DNA of 44,980 nucleotides from contig JAJDCM010000321.1 of NCBI GenBank assembly GCA_029260825.1, forward strand, positions 1-44,980, read 5' to 3'. Shown piece after piece: positions 16,028 through 26,000 of this stretch. Each line of letters opens with the position of its first letter. Within the stretch, counting starts at the first letter, position 1. Source of the DNA: Planctomycetota bacterium (GTDB lineage Bacteria > Planctomycetota > JACOTG01 > JAJDCM01). Both the position numbers and the translations under genes were made by a program. The notes under the pieces are model-generated. The model was given only the letters and a program-made list of their open reading frames with translations. It ran no database searches and was not told where the DNA came from.

Positions 16028-16354
16028 ATGAGTCGAGTATGTCAGGTGACCGGCAAGGGCACCCGAGCCGGAAGAAGTTACGCCAGACGCGGCCTGGCCA
16101 AAGCAAAAGGTGGTGTCGGTAAGAAGATCACCGGCGTGACCAAGCGACAATTCAAGGTCAACCTTCAATCGAAGAGGATCTGGGTCGCCGAGCTCAACAA
16201 GAGCATCAAGCTCCGGATCAGCACCCGAGCCCTGAAGACCATCACCAAGAACGGCGCTTACCGCACCTTACTCGATGCGGGACTCATCAAGCCCGTCACG
16301 GAAAAACGAAAGCCTGCCGAGAAGCCGGCAGAACCCGAAACGGCAACGAAATAG
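16028..16354 (+). CDS. rpmB: 50S ribosomal protein L28
   Basis: A 108-residue protein of the large ribosomal subunit, near the E site. MSRVCQVTGKGTRAG is the L28 opening, and the core continues through KRQFKVNLQSKRIWV and LRISTRALKTITKNGAY. Compared with the 78-residue E. coli protein it has an insert of basic residues (about 18-37, with ARRGLAKAKGGVGKK) and a C-terminal extension, KPVTEKRKPAEKPAEPETATK in two overlapping parts. That tail resembles the end of the L31 tail encoded opposite. Only one cysteine is present, so no zinc site. Followed by a perfect terminator. Confidence 0.95.
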   Translation: MSRVCQVTGKGTRAGRSYARRGLAKAKGGVGKKITGVTKRQFKVNLQSKRIWVAELNKSIKLRISTRALKTITKNGAYRTLLDAGLIKPVTEKRKPAEKPAEPETATK

Positions 16355-16384
16355 ATCCAGTCGTTTCAGATCCCGTTCACTTCT

Positions 16385-16423
16385 AAAGAGTGGCCATCGA
16401 TATCGATGGCCACTCTTTTTTTT
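16385..16423 (+). terminator. Rho-independent terminator of rpmB
   Basis: A perfect 34-base palindrome (16385-16418, centre gatatc) followed by eight T (16416-16423). It is one of the clearest terminators in the window. Confidence 0.93.
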
Positions 16424-16436
16424 GTGGCCAAGAATC

Positions 16437-16471
16437 GAACGAACTCCACTCTATCGGTGCAAGGTTCGTTC
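16437..16471. repeat. Inverted repeat between two opposed terminators
   Basis: gaacgaac (16437-16444) is complementary to gttcgttc (16464-16471), and flanking gaatc/gattc extend the match with a four-base offset. It lies in the 3' space between rpmB and rpmE. Function unknown. Confidence 0.55.
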
Positions 16472-16499
16472 AGATGATTCCTGATCGTGATCTCCGAAC

Positions 16500-16535
16500 A
16501 AAAAAAGACAGGCCTACGTGAATAGGCCTGTCTTT
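16500..16535 (-). terminator. Rho-independent terminator of rpmE
   Basis: agacaggccta (16506-16516) pairs perfectly with taggcctgtct (16523-16533). Read on the minus strand the stem is followed by a run of T (complement of 16500-16506). Confidence 0.92.
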
Positions 16536-16582
16536 GAATGAACTGGATCGATTTCATCGTCCATCGGTTAGATGGAGTGGCA

Positions 16583-17200
16583 TCACTCGGATGCAGGCGC
16601 CTCCGGGGCAGGATCAGCCGGCTTCTCTTCAGCAGGCTTTTCTTCAGCAGGCTTCTCGGCCGGAGCAGCAGCGGCTTCGGCCTCGGCAGCAGCTGCTGCC
16701 TTCTTGGCTTGCTCAGCCGCCTTCCTTGCCTCGATATCGGCCTTCTTCTTGGCTTCAGCTTCTTCGATGGCCTTCTTCTTGGCCTCCGCTTCTTCCTTAC
16801 GCTTTGCCTCTTCCTTCTCCTTGGCCTTCTTGGCCCGCTTTTCAGCTTGGCGCGCCTTGGCAGCCTTCTCCATGGCTTCTAGCTCTTTAGCACGGGCAGC
16901 ATTGCGCTGGGAGTCGGTTTCTTTCTTCTTGTCGGCGGCGCGATTCATGATCTCTGCGCTTTCGCCGAAGCTCTTCTGGAACCGCTCGACACGACCTGCG
17001 GTATCGACGAACTTTTGCTTTCCCGTATAGAAAGGATGGGAAGCGCTCGAAATCTCCAGGTAAACCACGGGATATTCGTTTCCGTCCTCCCACTTGACGG
17101 TCTCCTTGGACGCAATCGTCGAACGCGTAACAAAGGAAAAGTCAGCCGCACGATCCATAAAGACCACCGGCCGATAATTTGGGTGAATATCCTTCTTCAT
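16583..17200 (-). CDS. rpmE2: 50S ribosomal protein L31 (type B) with long charged tail
   Basis: Residues 1 to about 85 form a type B (zinc-free) L31: [16 protein letters not shown], then [26 protein letters not shown] in two parts, with no CxxC motif. L31 bridges the central protuberance to the 30S head. About 120 further residues follow. First comes a Lys/Glu/Ala-rich stretch with heptad-like repeats ([20 protein letters not shown], then AEAKKKA and similar), probably a long helix or coiled coil. The end is Pro/Glu-rich ([16 protein letters not shown]). A normal L31 is 70-90 residues. It is convergent with rpmB. The tail could contact rRNA or another factor, or be a disordered crown; nothing in the sequence decides. 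Confidence 0.93.
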   Translation of the reverse strand: MKKDIHPNYRPVVFMDRAADFSFVTRSTIASKETVKWEDGNEYPVVYLEISSASHPFYTGKQKFVDTAGRVERFQKSFGESAEIMNRAADKKKETDSQRNAARAKELEAMEKAAKARQAEKRAKKAKEKEEAKRKEEAEAKKKAIEEAEAKKKADIEARKAAEQAKKAAAAAEAEAAAAPAEKPAEEKPAEEKPADPAPEAPASE

Positions 17201-17451
17201 CCTGAGCTCCTAACTTTTCCCTACTGTACGCGTATCGTGGAGTCTTTTCGGGGATGCCTTGGGCCGCCACTGGCCACACATTGCCCCCGAGAAACTGCAG
17301 AGCTTACCAATATTTCCAAAAAATGCAGGTCCCGTCCCGGAAGTTTCCGATCCGGAGGAAAACCACCCTGCAAAACTCCTTGAACTCTCTTGCTACCGCC
17401 GAGATAGTACATTCCAACGATTGCACAAAAAACTCGGGGAGAGCGAGAGCC

Positions 17452-20076
17452 GTGAACCGCCCGCTAGACGAAACCAGCGTTTTTGACGACGACCGAAGCC
17501 ACCCGACAGACGTTGGGCCCTATCGTGTCCAGCGCCTCCTGGGTGAAGGCGGAATGGGGATCGTTTACCTGGCCGAGCAATTCGAGCCGGTCCATCGCTC
17601 GGTTGCCGTCAAAATCATCAAACCCGGCATGGACACCCGAGCCGTGATCGCTCGCTTCGAAACGGAGCGTCAAGCGCTGGCGCTCATGAATCACGTCAAC
17701 ATCTCCCGGGTCATCGATGCCGGCACCTCCGCCCAGGGGCTCCCCTACTTCGTGATGGAATACGTCCAGGGGCTTCCCCTCACCAAGTACTGTGATCGAA
17801 AACGCCTCTCCACCCGGGATCGGTTGGATCTTTTTCTTCAGGTCTGTGACGGGATCCAGCACGCCCATCAAAAAGGCATCATTCATCGGGACATCAAACC
17901 AAGCAACATTCTCGTCGCCGAGATGGACGAAAAGCCAATCCCCAAGATCATTGATTTTGGTCTCGCCAAGGCAACCCAGCAACGACTCACCGAAAAAACT
18001 CTCTACACAGCCCAGGGAGTCTTCCTGGGAACCCCGGCCTACATGAGTCCGGAGCAGGCGGACTCGGAGGGTGTTGACGTGGACACCCGGACCGATGTCT
18101 ACGCACTCGGGGTCACTCTGTACGAACTCCTCGTGGGGCGCCTCCCGTTCCAGGTGGACGCCACCACGCTGGGAAGCCTGGCGGAAGTACGCCGGCTCAT
18201 CTGTGAAGACGACCCGCCGCGCCCGAGCACCCGAGCCACCACCCACGGCGACGACGCCAAGGACGTTGCAAAGAGAAGAGCCACCGAGCCGGCGGCCCTC
18301 ACCAAGATGCTCAAGGGAGATCTTGATTGGATCCTGCTGAAAACCCTCGAGAAAGATCCCAACAGACGCTACGCAACGGCCGCCGAGTTCCGGGCCGATA
18401 TTGTCCGCTATCTTCGCCTTGAACCGGTTGCGGCAAGCCCGCCAAGCCACTCCTACCGGTTCAAGAAGCTCATTCGAAGACACGCAGCTGCCGTTGTCGT
18501 GGCCGCGGGGTTCTTGCTTTTCTTGATTGCGGCCTCGGTGGTGAGCACAGCTCTCTACTTCACGGCGGAAGCAGCTCGAAAAGATGCGGTCGATTCGAAA
18601 CAACAGGCGGAGACAAATCTGCTTCTGGCCGAAAGCGAGACGAGAAGAGCTGCTCAGAAAGAGATCGAAGCAAGAACCGCACGCCAGGAAGCCGAGAACC
18701 AAAGAGACGAAGTGCTTCGCCTTGCGGACGTTCAAAGAGTCGGGGAGTATCGAGAAGAGGCGGAAAAGCTTTGGCCAGCCTACCCCGAGAATCTCCCCGG
18801 TCTTTCGGAGTGGCTGGCTCAGGCGACCGATCTCGCCATGAGACTGGAGGGCCACCGGTTAGCCCTGGAAAACCTCCGAAAAAAGGCCACTCCGGGAAAA
18901 GAACCCGATTCCTACGTTTTTCCAGACGACGCGGAAAACCAATGGCGGCACGACACCTTGACCGAGCTCGTTTCCGGTCTCATGGTGTTGACCCATGAAG
19001 ACCCTCGCGTCGGAGCCATCGCCAGCATCAAAGAGCGGATCAACACGGCACAGACCATCCGCAAGGCGACCATCGACGACCACCAGGAAGCCTGGGATGA
19101 GGCAATCGCTTTCATCCAGGATGTTGAAGAATGCCCGGTTTACCAGGGACTTGAGCTCGTTCCCCAGATCGATCTCATCCCGATCGGCCAGGACCCGGAG
19201 TCCGGATTATGGGAGTTCGTCCATCATCAAACCGGGGAGATCCCCGAACGAGACGAAGATGGCGAACTTTCCATCGAACACACGATGGGTCTCATCTTCG
19301 TCTTGATCCCGGGCGGTACATCGTTCATGGGATCCCAGGCGAAATCAGCCACGGAACCAAACTTCGACCCCGCGACCGAGGGAGATGAAACTCCGGTCCA
19401 CGAAATCACTCTCGCTCCCTACTTTCTTTCAAAGTTCGAGATGACCCAGTTCCAGTGGGAAAAACTCACGGGCGAGACTCCGAGCTTTACCGGCCCCAAG
19501 GAATTCAATCCCAGCTGGAGCCGCCGCCGGAAACCGCGCCTTCGGCTTCACCCGGTCGAGCAGATCAGCTGGGAAGACTGCAAGAGGGTCCTCGTTCAAG
19601 TCGGGCTGGACCTACCGACCGAGGCTCAATGGGAGTACGCCGCAAGAGCCGGTACCGGGACCCGATACTGGTGCGGGGAAGACGCGGCGTCCCTCGACGG
19701 TGCCGCCAACATTGCGGATGAATTCGCCAAAGCTCATGGGGGCCCGGCCGGCTGGTTCTTCGAGGTTGGAATTGACGACGGAGAGACGATCCACGGACCG
19801 ATCGGACAGTATCGGCCCAACCCGTTTGGCCTTCACGACATGATCGGCAACGTCTTTGAATGGTGCCTGGATCGACATTCCGGTTACACCATCGTGCCGA
19901 CGGAAGGAGCGGGTGAGAGAAGCAATGCGGCAAACTCCACTCGTATCTACCGCGGGGGTAGCTTTGCCAATCTAGCCATCGAAGCTCGATCTGCTGACAG
20001 AGCTTCCGCCGCGCCCGACAATCGGGCCGGTGAACGAGGAGTTCGCCCGGCCCGTGCCATTTCCCCCCGGGAGTAG
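17452..20076 (+). CDS. Transmembrane Ser/Thr protein kinase with C-terminal FGE-sulfatase-like domain
   Basis: An 874-residue signalling protein. The kinase domain (about 24-325) is complete: glycine loop LGEGGMGIVYLAE (30-42), ATP lysine K54 in VAVKIIK, HRDIKPSN (145-152), DFGLAK (168-173) and GTPAYMSPEQ. One membrane helix (about 345-370) is followed by an Ala/Glu/Arg-rich coiled coil (about 371-460), then a formylglycine-generating-enzyme-like domain (about 612-870: IPGGTSFMGSQ, PTEAQWEYAARAG, MIGNVFEWCLD, YRGGSFAN). The paired cysteines of true FGE are missing (EARSADRASAAPDN where the catalytic cysteine region should be), so this domain probably binds a ligand. GTG at 17452 has GGGGAG upstream; the longer frame to 17254 lacks homology. 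Transcribed with the peptidase gene 44 bases downstream. Confidence 0.92.
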   Translation: MNRPLDETSVFDDDRSHPTDVGPYRVQRLLGEGGMGIVYLAEQFEPVHRSVAVKIIKPGMDTRAVIARFETERQALALMNHVNISRVIDAGTSAQGLPYFVMEYVQGLPLTKYCDRKRLSTRDRLDLFLQVCDGIQHAHQKGIIHRDIKPSNILVAEMDEKPIPKIIDFGLAKATQQRLTEKTLYTAQGVFLGTPAYMSPEQADSEGVDVDTRTDVYALGVTLYELLVGRLPFQVDATTLGSLAEVRRLICEDDPPRPSTRATTHGDDAKDVAKRRATEPAALTKMLKGDLDWILLKTLEKDPNRRYATAAEFRADIVRYLRLEPVAASPPSHSYRFKKLIRRHAAAVVVAAGFLLFLIAASVVSTALYFTAEAARKDAVDSKQQAETNLLLAESETRRAAQKEIEARTARQEAENQRDEVLRLADVQRVGEYREEAEKLWPAYPENLPGLSEWLAQATDLAMRLEGHRLALENLRKKATPGKEPDSYVFPDDAENQWRHDTLTELVSGLMVLTHEDPRVGAIASIKERINTAQTIRKATIDDHQEAWDEAIAFIQDVEECPVYQGLELVPQIDLIPIGQDPESGLWEFVHHQTGEIPERDEDGELSIEHTMGLIFVLIPGGTSFMGSQAKSATEPNFDPATEGDETPVHEITLAPYFLSKFEMTQFQWEKLTGETPSFTGPKEFNPSWSRRRKPRLRLHPVEQISWEDCKRVLVQVGLDLPTEAQWEYAARAGTGTRYWCGEDAASLDGAANIADEFAKAHGGPAGWFFEVGIDDGETIHGPIGQYRPNPFGLHDMIGNVFEWCLDRHSGYTIVPTEGAGERSNAANSTRIYRGGSFANLAIEARSADRASAAPDNRAGERGVRPARAISPRE

Positions 20077-20120
20077 ACCCGGATCGGGATGCCCAGAAAC
20101 GATCGACCCGGAGATCCGAC

Positions 20121-21926
20121 ATGCAGACATGGTCCGCGCCCACGGTACTCGCGCTCTTGGTTTCTCTTCTCCTCCCGATCGCATCTTGCACTCTTTCGAA
20201 GGAAGACGAATCCCCCGCGTCAAGCCGAGGTAACCAGGCTCTCCTGCACCTCATCGACAAGGAATGGAGGAATCGGCTCACGGAAGACCCCTGGCTCGCC
20301 ACCCTGGTTGGAGAGACGACTGCCAACGACGCACTCCCTTCCGTGAGCAAGGACGACCTGCAACGGCGCTTCCTGTTCGATCAAGCCCTGATGAGCGAAC
20401 TCGATGCACTCCCCGCCTCGACTCTCTCAGAAGACGACCGGACAAACCTCGAGCTTCTCAGGCGCCAGGTAGAAGATCGGATTGCCGGCTTCCGTTTTGG
20501 TGCCTATCAGATCCCCCTCAATGCTGACTCCGGTTTTCATATTGCCTTCGCCCGCCTTCCTCGAGAAGTCCCTCTTGAAACCAGGGAGGACTTTGAAAAT
20601 TACTTCGCCCGCCTTCATCGCTTTCCCGCCCACGTCGATCAGCAGATTGCCAACATGCAAGAGGGAATGTCACGCGGAATGACACTTCCGAGGGTCGTCC
20701 TTGAGGGCTATGAGGTCACGATTCAAACCCACGTGGTCGATGACCCGAAAGATAGCCTCTTTTACAAACCTCTTCTTTCCCTCCCTACAACCTTCTCTTC
20801 CGGGACAAAAAATGAGCTAGAACGGCTTGGACGAGCTGCGGTCTCAAAAGGAGCCGTCGCCGGCTACCGAAAGTTCCTCAAGTTCATGACCGAGGAGTAC
20901 ATCCCGAATTGCAGGACAACGATCGGCGCCTCGGAGCTCCCACGAGGTAGGGATTACTACCAGCAAAGAGTTGAATACTTCACCACGTTGCCGATGACCC
21001 CGGAGTCCATTCATGAGCTGGGGTTGAAGGAAGTGGCGAGAATTCGCGGTGAAATGCAGGAGATCCTCGATCAGCTCGAGTTCCAGGGCGATCTCACCGC
21101 CTTCATCGAGTTTCTTCGAACCGACCCCCGGTTCTATGCCAAGACGCCCGAAGAGCTCTTGAAGGAGGCTTCATTCATCGCCAAGAGAATGGATGCCAGG
21201 CTTCCGACCCTATTCAAGAACCTCCCCCGTCTTCCCTATGGAGTGGCCAAGGTTCCGGATCATCTGGCTCCGAAGTACACCGGAGGTCGTTACGTTCCTC
21301 CGGCTCACGGAAGTCATGAGCCCGGATACTACTGGGTGAACACCTACGCTCTCAAGAGCCGCCCCCTGTACGTCTTGACCGCACTCACCCTCCACGAAGC
21401 GGTTCCCGGACATCATCTACAGCACGGCCTCGCCCTCGAGCAGGCGGCACAGCCCCCCTTCCGCCGCCACGACTACATTTCGGCCTACGGAGAGGGTTGG
21501 GGTCTTTACTCCGAGTGGTTGGGCCTGGAGGCTGGTCTCTACGAGAATCCCTACGACAACTTTGGCAGGCTCACCTATGAAATGTGGAGGGCGTGCCGGC
21601 TCGTCGTCGATACCGGGTTGCACGCCTTCGGCTGGACGAGAGAAGAGGTCATGGATTACCTCGCCGAAAACACGGCTCTCTCCCTTCACGAGATCCGAAC
21701 CGAGACCGATCGGTACATTTCATGGCCAGCCCAGGCCCTCTCCTACAAGATCGGCGAGCTCAAGATCAAGGAGCTAAGGCAACAGGCGGCAGCAACCCTG
21801 GGGCCCGAGTTCGACCTGAGAGAGTTCCACGATGAGATCTTGCGGATCGGTAACGTCACCCTCCCGATCCTCGAGCGAGTGATCCAGAACTGGATCCGGG
21901 AGAGGCAGAATCTGACCTCCCGGTAG
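20121..21926 (+). CDS. DUF885 family zinc metallopeptidase, lipoprotein
   Basis: A 601-residue protein with a lipoprotein signal: a hydrophobic stretch ending in the lipobox IASC (C23), so it is probably anchored to a membrane outside the cytoplasm. The body matches the DUF885 family (bacterial M3-like carboxypeptidase/dipeptidase relatives). LHEAVPGHHLQHG (424-436) supplies zinc-binding histidines and the catalytic glutamate, YGEGWGLYSEWLGLE a further zinc ligand, and GRLTYEMWRACRLVVDTGLH a helix typical of the family. It is likely to degrade peptides for nutrition or wall turnover. It follows the kinase gene on the same strand. Confidence 0.9.
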   Translation: MQTWSAPTVLALLVSLLLPIASCTLSKEDESPASSRGNQALLHLIDKEWRNRLTEDPWLATLVGETTANDALPSVSKDDLQRRFLFDQALMSELDALPASTLSEDDRTNLELLRRQVEDRIAGFRFGAYQIPLNADSGFHIAFARLPREVPLETREDFENYFARLHRFPAHVDQQIANMQEGMSRGMTLPRVVLEGYEVTIQTHVVDDPKDSLFYKPLLSLPTTFSSGTKNELERLGRAAVSKGAVAGYRKFLKFMTEEYIPNCRTTIGASELPRGRDYYQQRVEYFTTLPMTPESIHELGLKEVARIRGEMQEILDQLEFQGDLTAFIEFLRTDPRFYAKTPEELLKEASFIAKRMDARLPTLFKNLPRLPYGVAKVPDHLAPKYTGGRYVPPAHGSHEPGYYWVNTYALKSRPLYVLTALTLHEAVPGHHLQHGLALEQAAQPPFRRHDYISAYGEGWGLYSEWLGLEAGLYENPYDNFGRLTYEMWRACRLVVDTGLHAFGWTREEVMDYLAENTALSLHEIRTETDRYISWPAQALSYKIGELKIKELRQQAAATLGPEFDLREFHDEILRIGNVTLPILERVIQNWIRERQNLTSR

Positions 21927-22040
21927 TTTCGCACCTCGTGATTTTCTTTATATTCTTGCCAAGGATTGGCGGGTTCGTTCGAATGAGCCAGGAAGCCGTA
22001 CCTCCTAGCGCCCCTTCATACGTCCAAGAGGATGACTTCC

Positions 22041-23003
22041 ATGATGACCCGACCAGCACCCAGGCGGCACCTGAACCTCTTCGTTGTCGGCCTCTTTCTC
22101 CTGTTTGTTCCCACGTCGGTTCTTGCAGAGGAGCAGGCCTCGGACGAAAATCCGGACCACTATATCCGGGTCAAGAAAGATGCGAACGGCGAGGACGCCT
22201 TCCTGGAAACCGCGATCGTTCGGTTCGGTTCCGCCGGAGGCGAGGGCGGGCTCGTGGTGGATTTGATCGGCGCCGTTCATGTTGCTGATCGGTCCTATTA
22301 CGAGAAGCTGAACACCCTCTTTCGTCATTATGACGTGCTTCTCTACGAACTCGTGGCCCCCAAGGGAACCCGGGTTCCTCTTGGCGGAGGCTCAGGCCAG
22401 CAGAATCCTCTTAGCTTTCTCCAGAACATGACCACCGAAATGCTCGATCTCGATCTCCAGATGAGTCATATCGATTATACGGCCAAGAACTTCGTTCACG
22501 CCGACCTCTCCCCGGATGAAATGGCAAAAGCAATCGCAGACCGAGGGGACAACGGTGTCACCCTTTTCCTCAGCATTGCCTCGGACATGATGCGAGAAAT
22601 GAACCGGCAAGATCGGAGCCAGGACGAACCCTCCCCCGCTGACGCACTCGCCGAAATCGATCTCTTTTCTCTCTTCCTTCAGCCCGATGGGGACAGCTCT
22701 CTCAAGCTAAAAAGGGTCTTTGCTCGTCAGTTCGGAGGACTGAGCAACGGATCCGGCCTTGGAAAGACACTCGAGACCATCCTGGTCGATGATCGGAACC
22801 AGGCTGCCATGCGGGTCTTCCAGAGCGAGATCGCCAAGGGAAAGAAACGAATCGGCATCTTCTACGGAGCAGCCCATCTCGCCGACTTCGAGGAGCGTCT
22901 CGGAAAAGACTTCGGACTCAAGCGAACCAAGATCTTCTGGCTTCCCGCCTGGGATCTTCGGGATCACTCCCCGGCCTCGGGAAATGGTGGCAAAGACTGG
23001 TAA
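22041..23003 (+). CDS. TraB/GumN-like exported protein
   Basis: A 320-residue protein with an N-terminal signal peptide (LNLFVVGLFLLFVPTSVLAEE). DLIGAVHVADRSYY near the start and IFYGAAHLADFEERL near the end are the two G-x-x-H motifs of the TraB/PrgY/GumN (TIKI-like) fold. DVLLYELVAPKG carries the conserved acidic residue. Family members include metal-dependent proteases; the role here is unknown. The start is ATG at 22041 because AAGAGG would abut an ATG at 22032 but lies nine bases before this one. Same strand as the peptidase, 114 bases downstream. Confidence 0.78.
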   Translation: MMTRPAPRRHLNLFVVGLFLLFVPTSVLAEEQASDENPDHYIRVKKDANGEDAFLETAIVRFGSAGGEGGLVVDLIGAVHVADRSYYEKLNTLFRHYDVLLYELVAPKGTRVPLGGGSGQQNPLSFLQNMTTEMLDLDLQMSHIDYTAKNFVHADLSPDEMAKAIADRGDNGVTLFLSIASDMMREMNRQDRSQDEPSPADALAEIDLFSLFLQPDGDSSLKLKRVFARQFGGLSNGSGLGKTLETILVDDRNQAAMRVFQSEIAKGKKRIGIFYGAAHLADFEERLGKDFGLKRTKIFWLPAWDLRDHSPASGNGGKDW

Positions 23004-23017
23004 TCACTCTGATCTTT

Positions 23018-23059
23018 CGAAAAGGAGAAGACGAGCCAGGCTAGTCCTTCGCCTTTTCG
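23018..23059. repeat. Inverted repeat between convergent genes
   Basis: cgaaaagg (23018-23025) and ccttttcg (23052-23059) are perfectly complementary and span the 37-base gap and the end of the mannosidase gene. It may work as a weak bidirectional terminator; no T-run is present. Confidence 0.45.
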
Positions 23060-26000
23060 AGAACGAGTTCGCCAAAAAGAGACGAGTCTTTTCCGCCGGT
23101 CATCCCTGGTGTCCACTCGGTGGCCCCTCGATAGCCTTCACCATCGTCGTCATTGGCGATGTAGGAAAAACCAAGAACAGTTCCTGGCGACAAGGAAACT
23201 CGAGGAAGCGCCGACTTGGGGATTCGCATCTCATAGAAGATCACATCGTCTTTGCGAAGAACCTGAATCTCCGCCTGGGAAAGATGTCCCGTGCCCCCAT
23301 CTTCTCCCGCGTACCAGCACCAGACAACCGGACCTCTTGAAGTCAACGCCGCTCCGTACTCAAGATCGGTTTGACCGTAGCCAAGAGCCGACGATGGGGA
23401 AAGAGAAAGAGCAAACTGCATGGAGTCTCCCTCCCAGATCTTGGCCCCCGTCTTGGTCTGAACGAATCTGTCGTCCTCGACCTGAACCGCAAAAGCAAGC
23501 CCGTTCGCACTGTAACGCACTGCGGTTCTCACAACCGACAGGGGGCCCTCCACCCGGGTGAACTCATCCGCGCCCCACTCGGAATGGTCTCCGTCCACCT
23601 TGACCGACTCGAATCCGGGACGAGCTACCTGGCCTGGCGCCACCGTGAATGCAACCGGAACAACCCCTCCCGATTCAAGTTTTGCCTTCAAAGTCCCACG
23701 GACGGCCCCCTCAGGCGGAGTGACCGAGAAATCAAACTCCATCACATCCGGTCCCGACCTTCTCCATTGATAGTTGTAACCATCAAGCGGAGAAAGAAAC
23801 CCTTCTGGACATTCAAGACCGACCCGAGTCTCCTGAGACAAGCCGGTAAGACTGAGGGCCCGAACCACCACTCTTGTTGCTTCATCTCGCTTCAACCGGA
23901 GCCGATCCACTCCAAAAGAAAGGACGATCGATGAAGGATCGCGTGTGACGGCAATCGGATCTCCAAAGACGATGCGCCCCCCATAGGTCACCTTGAGAAG
24001 GGCAAACGAATCGACGGCAGATTTGACGGGCGCGCTGATCCTGACACTCTCTCCCGCTTTCAAAACAACCGGGGTTCTCCACCGGGAGACGGCCTCGAAC
24101 AATCGAAACGGGGTGAGCCAGGTTGCGACACAAGAGATCGGTCCCTGAGAATGATTCCTCAGGATCGCGGTCAAAGCGCCCCCCTCGGAAACCACTTGTT
24201 GAGGAGTTTCAACGGTCAGCTCCTGGCCGGGTCCTCCTTCCCCTTCGGTTCCCTTGCCTTCAGTTCCATGAATCCAAACCGAACCGCTCACCCTTCTTCC
24301 TTCGGACTTTGCAAAGATCGACACGAGGTGACTTCCCTTGAACACCTCCGAACCCGGAGGGAGCGTCAAAGTAGCAACACCTACCTCGCCGGCGGGAATT
24401 TCAAGCGAAGACGGATTCAGCTTGATCCCCAGCTTATCCCAGGACTCAACAGTAAGCTGGACCGAGAGAGATCCATCTCGTCGCTGGTTCAGCACGCGCA
24501 CAGGAAGAATGAACTCGCTATCTTTCAGCGAAACCTCCCGCTCCTCCGGAACAACGGAAAGAATCCCATTCCCGGTAACCCCTTCGCCAAGGTTCTCCAA
24601 CCAGTAGGCAGACGGAGAGGTATCCTCCCGGGTTGGATCGAGGGACGGGGCAAGACGATCAAAATCCTTGGCCCCAACTTCCAGGAGCAAGGTCTTCGTT
24701 TCATGGGGCCCCAGCTGGACGTCAACCTCTCCCCTCGCGAGCTCGATCCGGGACTGGCGCTCCTCGAGAAGATTTCCCACAAAAGCAGAGCGGATCGAAT
24801 AGCGAGACCGCAAGGAGGCAAGAACCGTCCGCCCACTTCCGTTCCAGAGGCGAACCACGACGGTTCGAGAGCCCCCCTCTCCTTCATTCGAAGATGTCCT
24901 CCACCGCGCCTCTCCAAGGCCGAGAGGTTTCAACGCGGTGAGGAGGACTCCATCTCCCTCTACTTCGAAAAAGCTTGTCGAGAGAGGAAGGCTTCCCTTG
25001 TGACCCGGCTCCATCCTGGCATGAATCGAGTGATTGAAGGACTGACCGTGACTCGCAAGATCCGCTGTGCGGTAATCACCGGTATGGGGCATCAGGCCGT
25101 AGCGAAACCGGTGGCTTCCATGCATGGTTCCGTACGGCGCTCCGTCCGGAAGACGTTTGATCGGTGGATCGATCCAGATGCCGGACGGCCATCCCGTGCT
25201 GCTTCTCATCAAGTTCAGACCGAGGACGGAATCTTCGTTCACCCGAGCGCTCACCGAGCCCGCATTGAAGAGGGCAACTCCGAAGGGATCGACGGTTGCT
25301 CCTCTCTTTCCCTCGAATCGGGCTCGGTTCGAAGGAATCACGATCCGGTGCTCTCGTTCCAGCTGCAGACAGAGATTGTCAAGCGCCACAGGAGGTAGGA
25401 AAAGAACGGGAAGGTGGCCTTCCCGTTCAAGATAAAAACAGTCGGTCCTCTTGTCTTCTCCCCGAAGAAGTTCGTGCTCCCCGGGAGTGCCTAGATAAAT
25501 GCGAAAATCGGGTAGGTTTGAATCGTAGGCAAGATCTCCGTAGCGACGATCTGTATCCACGGTCGTGGTCGTCGTGACCCCATTCCGAACAAGGGCCTCC
25601 GCCAGTTTCCCCGCCTCCTCGAGTCGGATGCTCGGCGCATCCTTTCCGATCACGATCTCCCCCACTCCCAGGGCGCGTCGATACGGTTTCTCCCGGCCGT
25701 CCTCCGACACGACCTCCACCGTGCAAGTCGTACCAAGATCAATCCAATGCCAGCATGTCTGATCAAGGCTCCATGGATCCTCGGCCGCATTCCGGTCTCG
25801 CGCAAAAGGACGACCGATGACGGCAGCTGCGGTCTCAAAGACCGGACGGGCTCCCGGGACATTCAGAGGGAATTCAATTCGAAGCAGCTGATCTCGTCCT
25901 GTCCAGTTGAGAATCTCGGTCGTGAACTCAAGACGCTCCGAGCCGGGCAGCAACTCGATCACCTGGCGCTTCTCGAATTCGGGATAAGATCCGGTAATCA

